Shown here one piece after another: positions 24,966 through 33,522 of a DNA stretch of 64,000 bases (its first letter is position 1; each line of letters begins with the position of its first letter). Origin of the DNA: Pedobacter kyungheensis (GTDB lineage Bacteria; Bacteroidota; Bacteroidia; Sphingobacteriales; Sphingobacteriaceae); the NCBI RefSeq assembly GCF_000812965.1, contig NZ_JSYN01000015.1, forward strand, positions 1 through 64,000. Direction: 5' to 3'. The notes below the pieces were generated by a model. That model was not told where the DNA came from and ran no database searches. It was given only the letters and a program-made list of their open reading frames with translations. The position numbers and the translations under genes were made by a program.

Positions 24966-25514
24966 ATGCTTGTAACCAAAATCAAATTAACTTTAATTAT
25001 AGTATTGGGCTTGGTCCCTGCAGTATTAATGGCTCAAAATACCCCGAATATCGGTATTGGTGGCGAAATTGGCTTGCCCTCGGGTAACTTCGCTGGTGTA
25101 TCGGCAGTAGGATTGGGCGCATCTGTAAAGGCTGATTTGCCGCTTGCAAGCAATCTGGCCTTGAGCTTAAATGCCGGGTACATGAATTTTTTCGGTCGAC
25201 GAAACCAGATTCTCCAGGTTCAGGATTTAAGTTATGCACCTGCAAAAGTGGGATTAAAGTACTGGTTAAGTGAAGGTTTTTATGCCGAAGGTCAGTTGGG
25301 CGCCGCTTTACCCTTAAGTAGAGGCCTGAAAACATTATTTGCATGGTCGCCGGGTATTGGCACCCAGTTTAAATTATCGGGCGAAAATAAACTCGATTTG
25401 GGGATCAGGTACGAGGGCTGGTCGGGTAAACGGGATAGTAACTTGATTAATACAAGTTCTGTTAACACCAAAGGTTTTGCCGGACTAAGATTTGCTTACG
25501 TTTTCGGACTCTAG
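24966..25514 (+). CDS. Outer membrane beta-barrel protein
   Basis: 182 aa. A signal peptide ends around AVLMAQNTPNI. The mature part is alternating Gly-rich strands typical of a small OmpW/OprF-like barrel (IGIGGEIGLPSGNFAGVSAVGLGASVK) ending in an aromatic GLRFAYVFGL. It begins 4 nt after gldA, so co-transcription is likely. It is a diverged paralogue of the next gene: both have IG(A/G)E.GLP, a YFxGxFYAxGxLGAA strand and SxLDxGxRYExWSG. Confidence 0.85.
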   Translation: MLVTKIKLTLIIVLGLVPAVLMAQNTPNIGIGGEIGLPSGNFAGVSAVGLGASVKADLPLASNLALSLNAGYMNFFGRRNQILQVQDLSYAPAKVGLKYWLSEGFYAEGQLGAALPLSRGLKTLFAWSPGIGTQFKLSGENKLDLGIRYEGWSGKRDSNLINTSSVNTKGFAGLRFAYVFGL

Positions 25515-25742
25515 TGTGATTTTTTGAATTAAATCTCTATTTTTTTCTCAAAAATATACACTTAGACGTATCATTTAACCTAATTACAACTTTTTAGAAT
25601 AAAAATTATTGTTCTGTAAGTTGTTTGTTATTAGGTGTTTGCGTTTTGTTTTTCGCCTTTTTAAAATTGTTTGTAACGTTTTTGGCGTAATTATTGTCTA
25701 TAACAGCAAAATAATTAACGAACAAATAATCTAAAAAAACAC

Positions 25743-26273
25743 ATGAAAAAGTTATTACTTTCTTTAGTAATGGTTGCAGGCTTAGGCTTTGCAGCTTCAG
25801 CTCAAACAGAAGGAGCAGTTCAAAAATTAAGCATTGGTGCTGAGTTTGGATTGCCAACAAAAAAGAATTCAAATTCCTTAATTGTGGGAGGTTCATTGCA
25901 GTATGAGCATCCTGTAGCAAAATCTTTAAGTTTAACGGGGTCTGCGGGTTATTTATCTGTAATGCTGACAGGCGATGTTAAAGATGCTTATAAAGCGTTA
26001 GGGCTTCCAACAAGTGCAGGTGTAGTTCCATTAAAAGCAGGTGCTAAATATTATTTTGGCGGTAACTTTTATGGCGCTGGCGAATTAGGTGCAGCAATTA
26101 GCACTGAAACAGGCGGTAGTACATTATTTGCTGTTGCTCCAACCTTAGGTGCTTCGTTTTCAGTTGCCGATAAATCTAGCTTAGATTTTGGTTTACGTTA
26201 CGAAAACTGGTCAGGTAACGGTGGTTCAACAGGCTTTATTGGCTTACGCGCTGCTTTTGCATTCGGTTTGTAA
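25743..26273 (+). CDS. Outer membrane beta-barrel protein
   Basis: 176 aa. The signal peptide is MKKLLLSLVMVAGLGFAASAQ. The barrel strands are IGAEFGLPTKK, VGGSLQYEHPVAKSLSLTGSAGYLSV, AGAKYYFGGNFYGAGELGAAIS and SSLDFGLRYENWSGN, ending GLRAAFAFGL. It is paralogous to the gene upstream and probably arose by local duplication. An intrinsic terminator follows. No promoter match is obvious in the AT-rich 228 nt upstream. Role unknown. Confidence 0.87.
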   Translation: MKKLLLSLVMVAGLGFAASAQTEGAVQKLSIGAEFGLPTKKNSNSLIVGGSLQYEHPVAKSLSLTGSAGYLSVMLTGDVKDAYKALGLPTSAGVVPLKAGAKYYFGGNFYGAGELGAAISTETGGSTLFAVAPTLGASFSVADKSSLDFGLRYENWSGNGGSTGFIGLRAAFAFGL

Positions 26274-26293
26274 TAAAACCTTTAACGCATTTA

Positions 26294-26325
26294 AAAGCCT
26301 CCAAGCAATTGGGGGCTTTGTTGTT
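26294..26325 (+). terminator. Intrinsic terminator after the second barrel gene
   Basis: AAAGCCTCC (26294-26302) and GGGGGCTTT (26311-26319) pair with one G-U around an 8-nt loop, followed by T-rich sequence. Confidence 0.7.
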
Positions 26326-26457
26326 TATAGAAATTTATTCTGGTAAATATTTTAACTATTAAATTAGTTTGTTTATCATTGCAGCATTTTGTTTGTCAAT
26401 CAGGCAAATACACGGAAAATTAAAAACAATTCTAACAAACAATCTCAAAAAAATCAG

Positions 26458-27114
26458 ATGAAAAAATTAGTATTATCTTTATTAACAGTTGCAGCATTAA
26501 ATACTGCAGCTTTAGCTCAAAACAGTAATCCGGTTAAATTTGGTTTAAAAGCAGGTGTGGCTTTTCCAAATATGACTTTCTCGGCAGGTAGTGCATCATT
26601 TAGTTATGGTACAAAAACCTCGTATTATGTTGGTGGAACGGTAGAGTTCGACTTATCCGACCTGGTTTCAATTCAGCCCGGATTAACCTTTATTGATAAG
26701 GGAACAAAAATTAACAGCAGTAGCTTTGGTTTCAATAATGACGATTTTCTTACCGATGTTGATGCCACGCTAAACTTTAAATATCTTGAACTTCCGGTTA
26801 ACGCCCTTGTAAATTTCAAAGTGGCCGATGCAGGTAAAATATTTGTTGGCGCTGGTCCTTATTTTGCCTATGCTTTAAGTGGAAATGCTAAAATGGGATC
26901 GGAGAAAGAGAAAATAGAATTCAAGGATTCTGGTTTCAGACGTACCGATTTCGGACTAAATTTCCTGGCTGGTTTTCAATTAAATAATGGCTTAAATATT
27001 CATGCCGGTTATGGGCTGGGCTTAGGTAATATGGCTAACGACGAAGAAGCACAGGATTTTGATGCTTCAATTAAGCATAAAGTATTTACCGTTGGATTAG
27101 GTTTTTCTTTCTAA
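26458..27114 (+). CDS. Porin-family outer membrane protein
   Basis: 218 aa when started at the ATG of 26458, which gives a good signal peptide (MKKLVLSLLTVAALNTAALAQ); a longer frame from 26389 would add a 23-residue hydrophilic tail. The mature protein has the strand pattern of the OMP_b-brl_2 family: KFGLKAGVAFPNMTFS, YYVGGTVEFDLSDLVSIQPGLTFIDKGTK, KYLELPVNALVNFKVADAGKIFVGAGPYFAYAL and a C-terminal VFTVGLGFSF. Third of three barrel genes between gldA and gldF. Its function is unknown. Confidence 0.85.
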   Translation: MKKLVLSLLTVAALNTAALAQNSNPVKFGLKAGVAFPNMTFSAGSASFSYGTKTSYYVGGTVEFDLSDLVSIQPGLTFIDKGTKINSSSFGFNNDDFLTDVDATLNFKYLELPVNALVNFKVADAGKIFVGAGPYFAYALSGNAKMGSEKEKIEFKDSGFRRTDFGLNFLAGFQLNNGLNIHAGYGLGLGNMANDEEAQDFDASIKHKVFTVGLGFSF

Positions 27115-27132
27115 GCTGTAATAAAAAACGTT

Positions 27133-27163
27133 AAGCCTCTGATGAAAATCGGGGGCTTTTTTT
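27133..27163 (+). terminator. Intrinsic terminator after the porin-family gene
   Basis: AAGCCTCTGAT (27133-27143) and ATCGGGGGCTT (27148-27158) pair with G-U steps around AAAA-type loop, followed by seven Ts. Very similar in design to the terminator at 26294. Confidence 0.72.
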
Positions 27164-27289
27164 GTGCCTTATTTTTAGCAATCACGCTATTAACGATTAA
27201 CCATCAACTATTAACCACCATCCATTTACCATTCAAACGAAGCAGCCAACGAAAAAAATATTTCTTAACTTCGGCATTTAAATTTAACT

Positions 27290-28015
27290 ATGTACGCAGT
27301 TTTTAAACGCGAGTTATTCAGTTTCCTCAGTTCGATGGTGGCTTACATCACCATTGGCATTTTTTTACTCGTTTCTGGACTTTTATTTTGGGTATTTCCT
27401 GATACTTCGGTGCTCGAGTACGGTTATGCCGAACTTAATGGTTTTTTTAGCCTCGTGCCTTATCTGTTCATGTTTCTCATTCCGGCCATAACCATGCGTG
27501 CCTTTGCCGAAGAAAGAAGAGAAGGCACTTACGAGCTTTTGGTTACACGCCCCATCCAGCTCTGGCAGATTATTGCAGCAAAATACCTTTCCAGCTTGGT
27601 ATTGGTTCTTTTGGCGCTTATCCCCACTATAATTTATTACTACAGCATTAGCAAATTAGGCTTTCCTGAAGGTAATATTGATTCTGGTTCCGTGATCGGG
27701 TCGTATATTGGTTTGTTTTTACTTGGGGCGGCATTTACCGCCATTGGCATTTTTTCTTCATCGCTTACCAAAAACCAGGTCATTGCTTTTGTGATTTGTG
27801 CCGCTTTATGTGCGTTTGCTTTCCTGGGTTTCGATTACACCAGTCAGGTTAGTTTGTTTAAAGCTATCGAAAGCCCAATGATGAATTTGGGCATTAACCA
27901 GCATTACACTGCCATTAGCCGTGGCGTTTTAGATACCCGAGATCTGATTTACTTTATTACCTTCTCGGCTTTGTTCTTGTTTTTAACCAAATTAATGATG
28001 GGAGGGAAGCGATAA
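27290..28015 (+). CDS. gldF: GldF-type ABC transporter permease
   Basis: 241 aa with six predicted membrane helices. It starts MYAVFKRELFSFLSSMVAYITIGIFLLVSGLLFWVF, matching GldF, and has the family ITMRAFAEERREGTYELLVTRPIQLWQIIAAKYL cytoplasmic loop. It forms the membrane subunit of the GldAFG complex; in gliding species mutations here abolish gliding. It overlaps the next gene by one nucleotide (TAATG). Whether this organism glides cannot be read from the window. Confidence 0.9.
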   Translation: MYAVFKRELFSFLSSMVAYITIGIFLLVSGLLFWVFPDTSVLEYGYAELNGFFSLVPYLFMFLIPAITMRAFAEERREGTYELLVTRPIQLWQIIAAKYLSSLVLVLLALIPTIIYYYSISKLGFPEGNIDSGSVIGSYIGLFLLGAAFTAIGIFSSSLTKNQVIAFVICAALCAFAFLGFDYTSQVSLFKAIESPMMNLGINQHYTAISRGVLDTRDLIYFITFSALFLFLTKLMMGGKR

Positions 28016-29700
28016 TGGGGCTGAAAAATAAATGGATCTCTGCTGCTTTGTTTATTGCAGCATTAGTTGTTTTAAATGTAATTGGGCAATATGCTTTTAA
28101 ACGTTTTGATTTTACGGCCGATAAAAGATTTACACTAAGTGAAAAAACAAAATCGCTGCTGGCCAAAAATGATAAACCCGTTATCATCACCGTTTTTTTA
28201 AATGGCGAATTGCCACCTGCTTTTAAACGTTTGCAAAGTGCTGTAAGCGATATTTTATCTGATTACCAGGCCTATTCGAAAGCAGATGTAAAAGTGGTTT
28301 TTGTTGATCCGCTGGCGGGTTTAAGCCAGGCCGATCAGGATACGGTAGTAAACAATTTGTACGAAAGCGGGATTGAAGCCACCAATTTAAGTGTTAAAAC
28401 TGAAGCCGGACTTACGCAAAAACTGGTATTCCCGATGGCAATGATGGAGAGCGACGGAAAACAATTTCCCGTAAAACTTTTCCAAAATCTCGATACCCGC
28501 GGTAGTTATGAGGATAATATTAACCGTGCCATCGAAAACCTCGAATATATCTTTACTTCGAGCTTAAAAAAGGTAATTACAGGTAATAACCCCAGGATTG
28601 GTTTTTCAGAATCAAACGGGGAATTGTCTGATCTGCAGCTTAATGATGCTATGCATAGCCTGGCAAACAGCTATCTGGTAGGTCGTGTTGATTTAAATAC
28701 AATTGATAAGGCCGGGCTCGATAAATTAAAAATGCTGGTAATTGCGAAGCCAACCAAAGCCTTTACCGAGACGGAAAAGTACAAGATCAATTACTTTGTC
28801 ATGAACGGTGGACGCGTACTTTGGAGCATTGACCAGGTTCGTGCCGAACTGGATAGCCTTAGGGGGCAAAGCGGGCAAATGGCTACCAATAGCAACCTGA
28901 ACCTCGATGATATGCTCTTTATGTATGGCGCAAGGGTTAATTACAACATCATCGCCGACCCGGCAAACAGTGCCGAAATTCCGGTTTCAACCGGGGTAGT
29001 TGGCGGCCAGAACCAGATGCAGCTCATGCCCTGGATTTATTACCCCATCTTATTACCCGATACAACCGAAAGCGTAGTAAAGAAACTGGATGGCGTAAAG
29101 TCTGAATTTCCCAGTACAGTTGATACTATTGGGGCCAGAAACATTAAAAAATCGTATATTTTAACTACTTCTGCCTTTAACAAAGTATTTAATACGCCTA
29201 AGTTGTTTAGTCTGCAAATGGTTGGCGAACAATTGGATCCGCGTTCATTTCAAAGTCATCCGCAAAATGTAGGTTTAATGTTAGAAGGGAATTTTCCTTC
29301 GGTTTTTGCCGGCAGGCCTTTGCCAGCAGGTATTACACAACCCTACAGCGTAGAAAATGTGGGCAAAGCTGCTAAAATGATTGTAATTGGCGATGGTGAT
29401 ATTTTTAAAAATCAGGTATCAGCACAAAATGGTACGCCATTTCCGTTGGGTTACGACCGTTATTCGCAACGTACTTTTGGCAATAAGGCCTTGTTGTTAA
29501 ATATTGTTGATTATTTTACCGATGAAGATAATTTAATTGCCCTGCGCAATAAGGAAGTGAAGATCAGATTGCTCGATAAAGGCAAAATTAAACTCGAAAA
29601 AACTAAATGGCAGCTCATTAATGTTGCGGCGCCCATACTATTGTTAATATTCTTTGCAATTTTTCAACATTATTACCGCAAATACAAGTACGCTAAATAA
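28015..29700 (+). CDS. gldG: GldG-type ABC transporter accessory protein
   Basis: 561 aa. One N-terminal and one C-terminal membrane helix (about 8-26 and 532-552) with a long periplasmic domain, as expected of GldG. Recognisable parts are RFDFTADKRFTLSEKTKSLL, PVIITVFLNGELPPAFKRLQSAVSDIL and a VIGDGDIFKNQVS segment before PFPLGYDRYSQRTFGNKALLLNIVDYF. It is translationally coupled to gldF. The usual third component GldA is 2.3 kb upstream. Confidence 0.9.
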   Translation: MGLKNKWISAALFIAALVVLNVIGQYAFKRFDFTADKRFTLSEKTKSLLAKNDKPVIITVFLNGELPPAFKRLQSAVSDILSDYQAYSKADVKVVFVDPLAGLSQADQDTVVNNLYESGIEATNLSVKTEAGLTQKLVFPMAMMESDGKQFPVKLFQNLDTRGSYEDNINRAIENLEYIFTSSLKKVITGNNPRIGFSESNGELSDLQLNDAMHSLANSYLVGRVDLNTIDKAGLDKLKMLVIAKPTKAFTETEKYKINYFVMNGGRVLWSIDQVRAELDSLRGQSGQMATNSNLNLDDMLFMYGARVNYNIIADPANSAEIPVSTGVVGGQNQMQLMPWIYYPILLPDTTESVVKKLDGVKSEFPSTVDTIGARNIKKSYILTTSAFNKVFNTPKLFSLQMVGEQLDPRSFQSHPQNVGLMLEGNFPSVFAGRPLPAGITQPYSVENVGKAAKMIVIGDGDIFKNQVSAQNGTPFPLGYDRYSQRTFGNKALLLNIVDYFTDEDNLIALRNKEVKIRLLDKGKIKLEKTKWQLINVAAPILLLIFFAIFQHYYRKYKYAK

Positions 29701-29706
29701 TTTTTA

Positions 29707-29714
29707 TATTTTTG
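29707..29714 (+). promoter_or_regulatory. Predicted -7 box for dnaN
   Basis: TATTTTTG is an exact TAnnTTTG, 19 nt before the ATG at 29734, in the 33-nt gap after gldG. Confidence 0.45.
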
Positions 29715-29733
29715 AAGAAGACTAAAAGATATC

Positions 29734-30858
29734 ATGAGATTTATTGTATCCACATCAACGCTGTTAAAACACTTACAAACTGTAAATGGTGCTTCGAGCA
29801 GCAGTACAGTTTTACCCATATTAGAAAATTTCCTTTTCGAGATTAAAGATGGAAACTTAACTATCTCTGCTACCGATTTACAAACAAGCATGACAACTGC
29901 TTTGGCTGTAGAATCAAAAGAAGAAGGTAAAGTAGCTGTTCCATCCAAAATTTTATTAGATACACTTAAAACCCTGCCAGATCAGCCAATTGCATTTAAC
30001 ATTGATGACAGTACTTTTGCCATCGAGATTAGTGCAGGTGACGGTAAATATAAACTGAGTGGCGAAAACGGCGACGATTTCCCGAAGATTCCTGTTGTAG
30101 AAAACGCTTCTTCTGTTAATTTGCCAGCATCGGTTTTAACCGAAGCCATTACCAAAACTATTTTTGCAGTAAGTAACGATGAACTTCGTCCGGCAATGAC
30201 CGGTGTATTTTGCCAGTTATCGCCACAGCACATTACTTTTGTAGCTACCGATGCACACAAGCTGGTACGCTATCGCCGTATGGATAGCAAGGCTGATAAA
30301 GCAACTTCGTTTATCCTGCCTAAAAAAGCTTTAACGCTTTTAAAAGGTGCTTTGCCTTCTAACGATATCAATGTATCGGTTGATTATAATGCAACAAGTG
30401 CTTTCTTTAAGTTCGAAAATATCAATTTAGTGTGTCGTTTAATAGACGAACGCTATCCAGATTACGAGGCAGTAATTCCGACAAACAACCCGAACAAATT
30501 AATTATTGACCGGGTATTGTTTTTAAATACACTGAGAAGGGTTGTAATTTTTGCCAATAAAACCACACACCAGGTAAGGTTAAAAATCAGTGGCAGCGAG
30601 TTAAATATTTCATCAGAGGATTTAGACTTCGCCAATGAGGCACACGAGCGTTTAAGCTGCCAGTATGATGGCGAAGACCTCGAAATCGGCTTTAATGCCC
30701 GTTTCTTAATCGAAATGCTGAGCAATTTAAGTGGCGATGAGGTAACTTTAGAGCTATCTACACCGAACAGGGCAGGGCTTTTAATACCGCAAACCAACGA
30801 TGAAAATGAAGATGTTTTAATGCTGGTTATGCCGGTTATGCTAAATAATAGTTATTAG
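29734..30858 (+). CDS. dnaN: DNA polymerase III sliding clamp, beta subunit
   Basis: 374 aa, the expected length. Three clamp domains of about 120 residues each: the first starts MRFIVSTSTLLKHLQTVNGA, the second at ASVLTEAITKTIFAVSNDELRPAMTGVFCQ, the third at RYPDYEAVIPTNNPNKLIIDRVLFLNTLRRVVIFANKTTHQVRL; the end is ...EDVLMLVMPVMLNNSY. It encircles DNA and holds polymerase III. It is not beside dnaA in this window and lies 33 nt after gldG, with its own promoter and terminator. Confidence 0.97.
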   Translation: MRFIVSTSTLLKHLQTVNGASSSSTVLPILENFLFEIKDGNLTISATDLQTSMTTALAVESKEEGKVAVPSKILLDTLKTLPDQPIAFNIDDSTFAIEISAGDGKYKLSGENGDDFPKIPVVENASSVNLPASVLTEAITKTIFAVSNDELRPAMTGVFCQLSPQHITFVATDAHKLVRYRRMDSKADKATSFILPKKALTLLKGALPSNDINVSVDYNATSAFFKFENINLVCRLIDERYPDYEAVIPTNNPNKLIIDRVLFLNTLRRVVIFANKTTHQVRLKISGSELNISSEDLDFANEAHERLSCQYDGEDLEIGFNARFLIEMLSNLSGDEVTLELSTPNRAGLLIPQTNDENEDVLMLVMPVMLNNSY

Positions 30859-30888
30859 TCTACTAATTTTTTAGTTTTTATACAAAGA

Positions 30889-30918
30889 ATGGCTTGGTTT
30901 TTGACCGAGCCATTTTTG
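30889..30918 (+). terminator. Intrinsic terminator of dnaN
   Basis: ATGGCTTGGT (30889-30898) and ACCGAGCCAT (30904-30913) pair with one G-U around TTTTG, followed by five Ts. Confidence 0.88.
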
Positions 30919-30942
30919 TTTTCAACCAAATAACAACTAACC

Positions 30943-31623
30943 ATGAAAATCTTTAACAAGCTCTCAAAAGTGATCTTTCTGTTTTTTACTGTTTCTGTAC
31001 TGGCTTTATCGTCCTGTAAAAAAGATGATCCCGATGTGGTTGTTAAGGGCGAAGCAAAAATTAAGGTGGTTAATGCAACGTTGACAGAAATTGAGCAGGA
31101 TGTTTATTTAGATAATGTTAAGGTTACCGGTGTAGCGCTGGCCTTTGGCGAAACCAGCGATTATATTAAAATACCTTCCGGCAGTCGCAGTGTGGCCTAC
31201 ATTGGCTTAAATAGTGCCAATAATACCAATACCTCTTTTAATTTTACGCCTTCCATTACCTACACTGCTTTTTTGGTCGCCAATAAGAGTAATGTACGCG
31301 AAATTGTAAGCTACGAAGATAACCTTAGCACTACCGAGATGGATAAAGCGAAAGTGAAGCTGATAAACCTGAGCCCAAATTTCCCAACAGGAATAAATGT
31401 GAGTGTGCAGGCCGGTTTGCAGTTTGTTAATGGCCTGGCCTATAAAGAAGCATCAGGCTATTTTACAGTCGATGCCGGTTTGAATTTAAGGTATTCGGTT
31501 GTTGGTTCGGGCAACATTAAAACAATTGATAATTCGAATTTAGTGGCTGGTAAAATATACACCATTTGGTTTAGTGGCACAACAGCTGCAAACTTGGAGG
31601 CGCATATCATTACCGATAATTAA
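30943..31623 (+). CDS. DUF4397 lipoprotein
   Basis: 226 aa. The signal peptide ends with a lipobox (VLALSSCKKDDP, Cys about residue 25). The mature chain contains the DUF4397 repeat theme: AKIKVVNATLTEIEQDVYLDNVKVTGVALAFGETSDYIKIPSGSRSVAYIG and a second KVKLINLSPNFPTGINVSV block. These are putative surface lipoproteins of Bacteroidota with unknown function. It is followed 60 nt later by a clear paralogue and is preceded by the dnaN terminator. Confidence 0.88.
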   Translation: MKIFNKLSKVIFLFFTVSVLALSSCKKDDPDVVVKGEAKIKVVNATLTEIEQDVYLDNVKVTGVALAFGETSDYIKIPSGSRSVAYIGLNSANNTNTSFNFTPSITYTAFLVANKSNVREIVSYEDNLSTTEMDKAKVKLINLSPNFPTGINVSVQAGLQFVNGLAYKEASGYFTVDAGLNLRYSVVGSGNIKTIDNSNLVAGKIYTIWFSGTTAANLEAHIITDN

Positions 31624-31683
31624 TTTCGGTAAATTCATAAGCTTTCTGCTATCTTTACGTTTTATTAGCATCAGCAATTTTAT

Positions 31684-32394
31684 ATGAAAAATAGCAATTT
31701 TTTATGGCCTAAAATGTTTCTTCTTGTGCCGGTATTAATGATTTTTTCCTGCATCAAGAACGATAATTTTATTAAAGGAGATGCTAAGATCAGGTATTTT
31801 CATTCGGCAGTAACAGATACTATTCAAAATTTTTTCCTGCGCGGCGTTCAATCTGGCGCTTCTACAGCTTATGGTTCAAACAGTAATTATATTGTTGTGG
31901 CCGGCGATTCAAGCTACACCATTACCTCCAGAAATATAAATACAACTACAGATGTAGCCAGTACCACCAATAAATTTGATATTGGCGCCAATTATTCGAT
32001 ATTCTATACCCGTAAAACACTTACCGGTCCACCCGTTTTAACGGTTTTTCAGGATGATGTGAAGCAAAATTTAGATTCTGTAAAGCTAACCTTCTTAAAT
32101 CTCGGTTATACTTTAGGTTCTAACGTTATTGTAAAAGATGCCGCGGGAGCATTTGCACAATTTACAATGAAGTATGGCGACAGGGTAAGTCGTACGATTA
32201 AATTAACCAAGGCTACCAGGATTTCTTTTGCACTGGAAGCTCCCATTGCAACGCAACCAGATGTAAATGCATTAGATTCGCTTCCAACCAATACATCAAA
32301 ATCAATTGCCATTACAAAAGGATTGGTTTATACGGTTTTGCTTGATGGAACAAAAAAGAATGAGCTTCAAATGCGCCTGGTTTCTACCAACTAA
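31684..32394 (+). CDS. DUF4397-like lipoprotein, paralogue of its neighbour
   Basis: 236 aa. The lipobox is MIFSCIKND (Cys about residue 23). The start of the mature part, KGDAKIRYFHSAVTDTIQNFFLRG, and the later GSNSNYIVVAGDSSYTITSRN correspond to the KGEAKIKVVNATLTEIEQDVYLDN and GETSDYIKIPSGSRSVAYIG parts of the preceding gene. The two probably form a tandem duplication and a common transcript; a near-match -7 box TATCTTTA is about 30 nt before the start. Function unknown. Confidence 0.85.
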   Translation: MKNSNFLWPKMFLLVPVLMIFSCIKNDNFIKGDAKIRYFHSAVTDTIQNFFLRGVQSGASTAYGSNSNYIVVAGDSSYTITSRNINTTTDVASTTNKFDIGANYSIFYTRKTLTGPPVLTVFQDDVKQNLDSVKLTFLNLGYTLGSNVIVKDAAGAFAQFTMKYGDRVSRTIKLTKATRISFALEAPIATQPDVNALDSLPTNTSKSIAITKGLVYTVLLDGTKKNELQMRLVSTN

Positions 32395-32436
32395 TTATTA
32401 TTGCATTTTACTAGCATTTAATCCCTTTGATATTCA

Positions 32437-32444
32437 TACTTTTG
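32437..32444 (+). promoter_or_regulatory. Predicted -7 box for the DedA gene
   Basis: TACTTTTG is an exact TAnnTTTG, 15 nt before the ATG at 32460. Confidence 0.5.
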
Positions 32445-32459
32445 CCCAAAATTAGATAA

Positions 32460-33125
32460 ATGGAATTACTACAGCAGCTTTTAGACTTTATCCTTCACAT
32501 AGATGTCCATTTAGCCGAAATTGTTAAAGAATACAGTACCTGGACTTACCTGATTTTATTTCTGATCATCTTCGCTGAAACTGGTTTTGTGGTTACGCCA
32601 TTCCTGCCAGGCGATTCGTTACTGTTTGCAATGGGTGCTTTAATTGCAGGCGAGCATGAAACGGGTTTAAATATCTGGGTAATGATGGTTATTTTAATTG
32701 TTGCCGCTATTTTAGGTAATACCGTTAACTATAAATTAGGAAGTGTTTTAGGTGCAGGGGTATTTAAAGAAAAGAATAAAATCTTAAAGCTTAAATATTA
32801 CCACCAATCGCACGAGTTTTTTGAAAAACATGGTGGTAAAGCCATTATGTTGAGTAGGTTTTTACCTATTTTCAGAACAATTGCGCCTTTTGTGGCTGGT
32901 ATTGCCAAGATGCCTTTCGGCAGGTTTACCTATTATAATATTATTGGTGGTGTTACCTGGATTTTTGCTTTATTAATGGGCGGATACCTATTGGGCCAGA
33001 TACCGGTAATTAAGAATAACTTTGAACTGGTGATTATCTTTATTGCTGTGGTTACTTTTGTACCAGCGATATGGGCTGCCATTAAAAGCCGTTTACAATC
33101 AAAAAAAACTGAAGAAGTACTTTAA
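32460..33125 (+). CDS. DedA-family membrane protein
   Basis: 221 aa with about five helices, including two re-entrant segments. Diagnostic regions are ETGFVVTPFLPGDSLLFAMGALIA (the E-x-G-x-x-x-P-x-x-P-G-D-x-x-L motif) and HEFFEKHGGKAIMLSRFLPIFRTIAPFVAGIAKMPFGRFTYYNIIGGVTW (the F-x-R-x-x-P-x-x-R-x-x-x-x-x-x-A-G motif). DedA proteins scramble or flip lipids such as undecaprenyl phosphate and are linked to membrane homeostasis. It is monocistronic with a terminator directly after it. Confidence 0.95.
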   Translation: MELLQQLLDFILHIDVHLAEIVKEYSTWTYLILFLIIFAETGFVVTPFLPGDSLLFAMGALIAGEHETGLNIWVMMVILIVAAILGNTVNYKLGSVLGAGVFKEKNKILKLKYYHQSHEFFEKHGGKAIMLSRFLPIFRTIAPFVAGIAKMPFGRFTYYNIIGGVTWIFALLMGGYLLGQIPVIKNNFELVIIFIAVVTFVPAIWAAIKSRLQSKKTEEVL

Positions 33126-33149
33126 AAAGTAGTTTAAACAAGATAAATG

Positions 33150-33181
33150 AAAGAGACTTTAGCAATAAGGTCTCTTTTTTT
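33150..33181 (+). terminator. Intrinsic terminator of the DedA gene
   Basis: AAAGAGACTT (33150-33159) and AAGGTCTCTTT (33167-33177) form a stem with a G-U pair, followed by seven Ts. It overlaps a small spurious frame at 33147. Confidence 0.85.
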
Positions 33182-33228
33182 GTTTATAAAAGGTTTACAG
33201 CAAATAATAAATCAAGTCTATTATTATG

Positions 33229-33500
33229 TTTTTTTGGGCCTTCGACAACCTGTTCCGATTCATCGGGAGGCTATCATTGACAGACCTAATGATATGATCG
33301 TCATTTCGACTGGAGCCAGCCGGTTTTCACCGGTGGTGGAACGGAGAAATCTATTTAGACAGATTTAGCTTCGCTGAGCCTTCGGGTTCTCGACTACGTT
33401 GCCCCCGATAGCTATCGGGGCCGCTCGAAATGACGACCCCGGAAGGGGCTGTCACTCATATTTTTATACAATAAATTACCTCTCAGGGTGACAGTTATAC
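33229..33500. repeat. Dispersed intergenic repeat with terminal inverted repeats and inner palindromes
   Basis: This fills the gap between the DedA terminator and the phospholipase gene. TCGTCATTTCGA (33298-33309) is the exact reverse complement of TCGAAATGACGA (33425-33436). Inside is a perfect palindrome, CCCCGATAGCTATCGGGG (33403-33420). The segment GGAGAAATCTATTTAGACAG and the tail TTTTTATACAATAAATTACC are shared with the copy at 1-120. No open reading frame of substance is seen. Confidence 0.8.
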
Positions 33501-33522
33501 CGAGAATTCTTTAATATCTCCC

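Noticed and set aside
28015-29700. Proof that the organism glides
   Set aside because: gldA, gldF, gldG and gldC alone also occur in non-gliding Bacteroidota.
33147-33368. Open frame of 73 codons after the DedA gene
   Set aside because: It covers the DedA terminator hairpin and the dispersed repeat, and its sequence is not protein-like.
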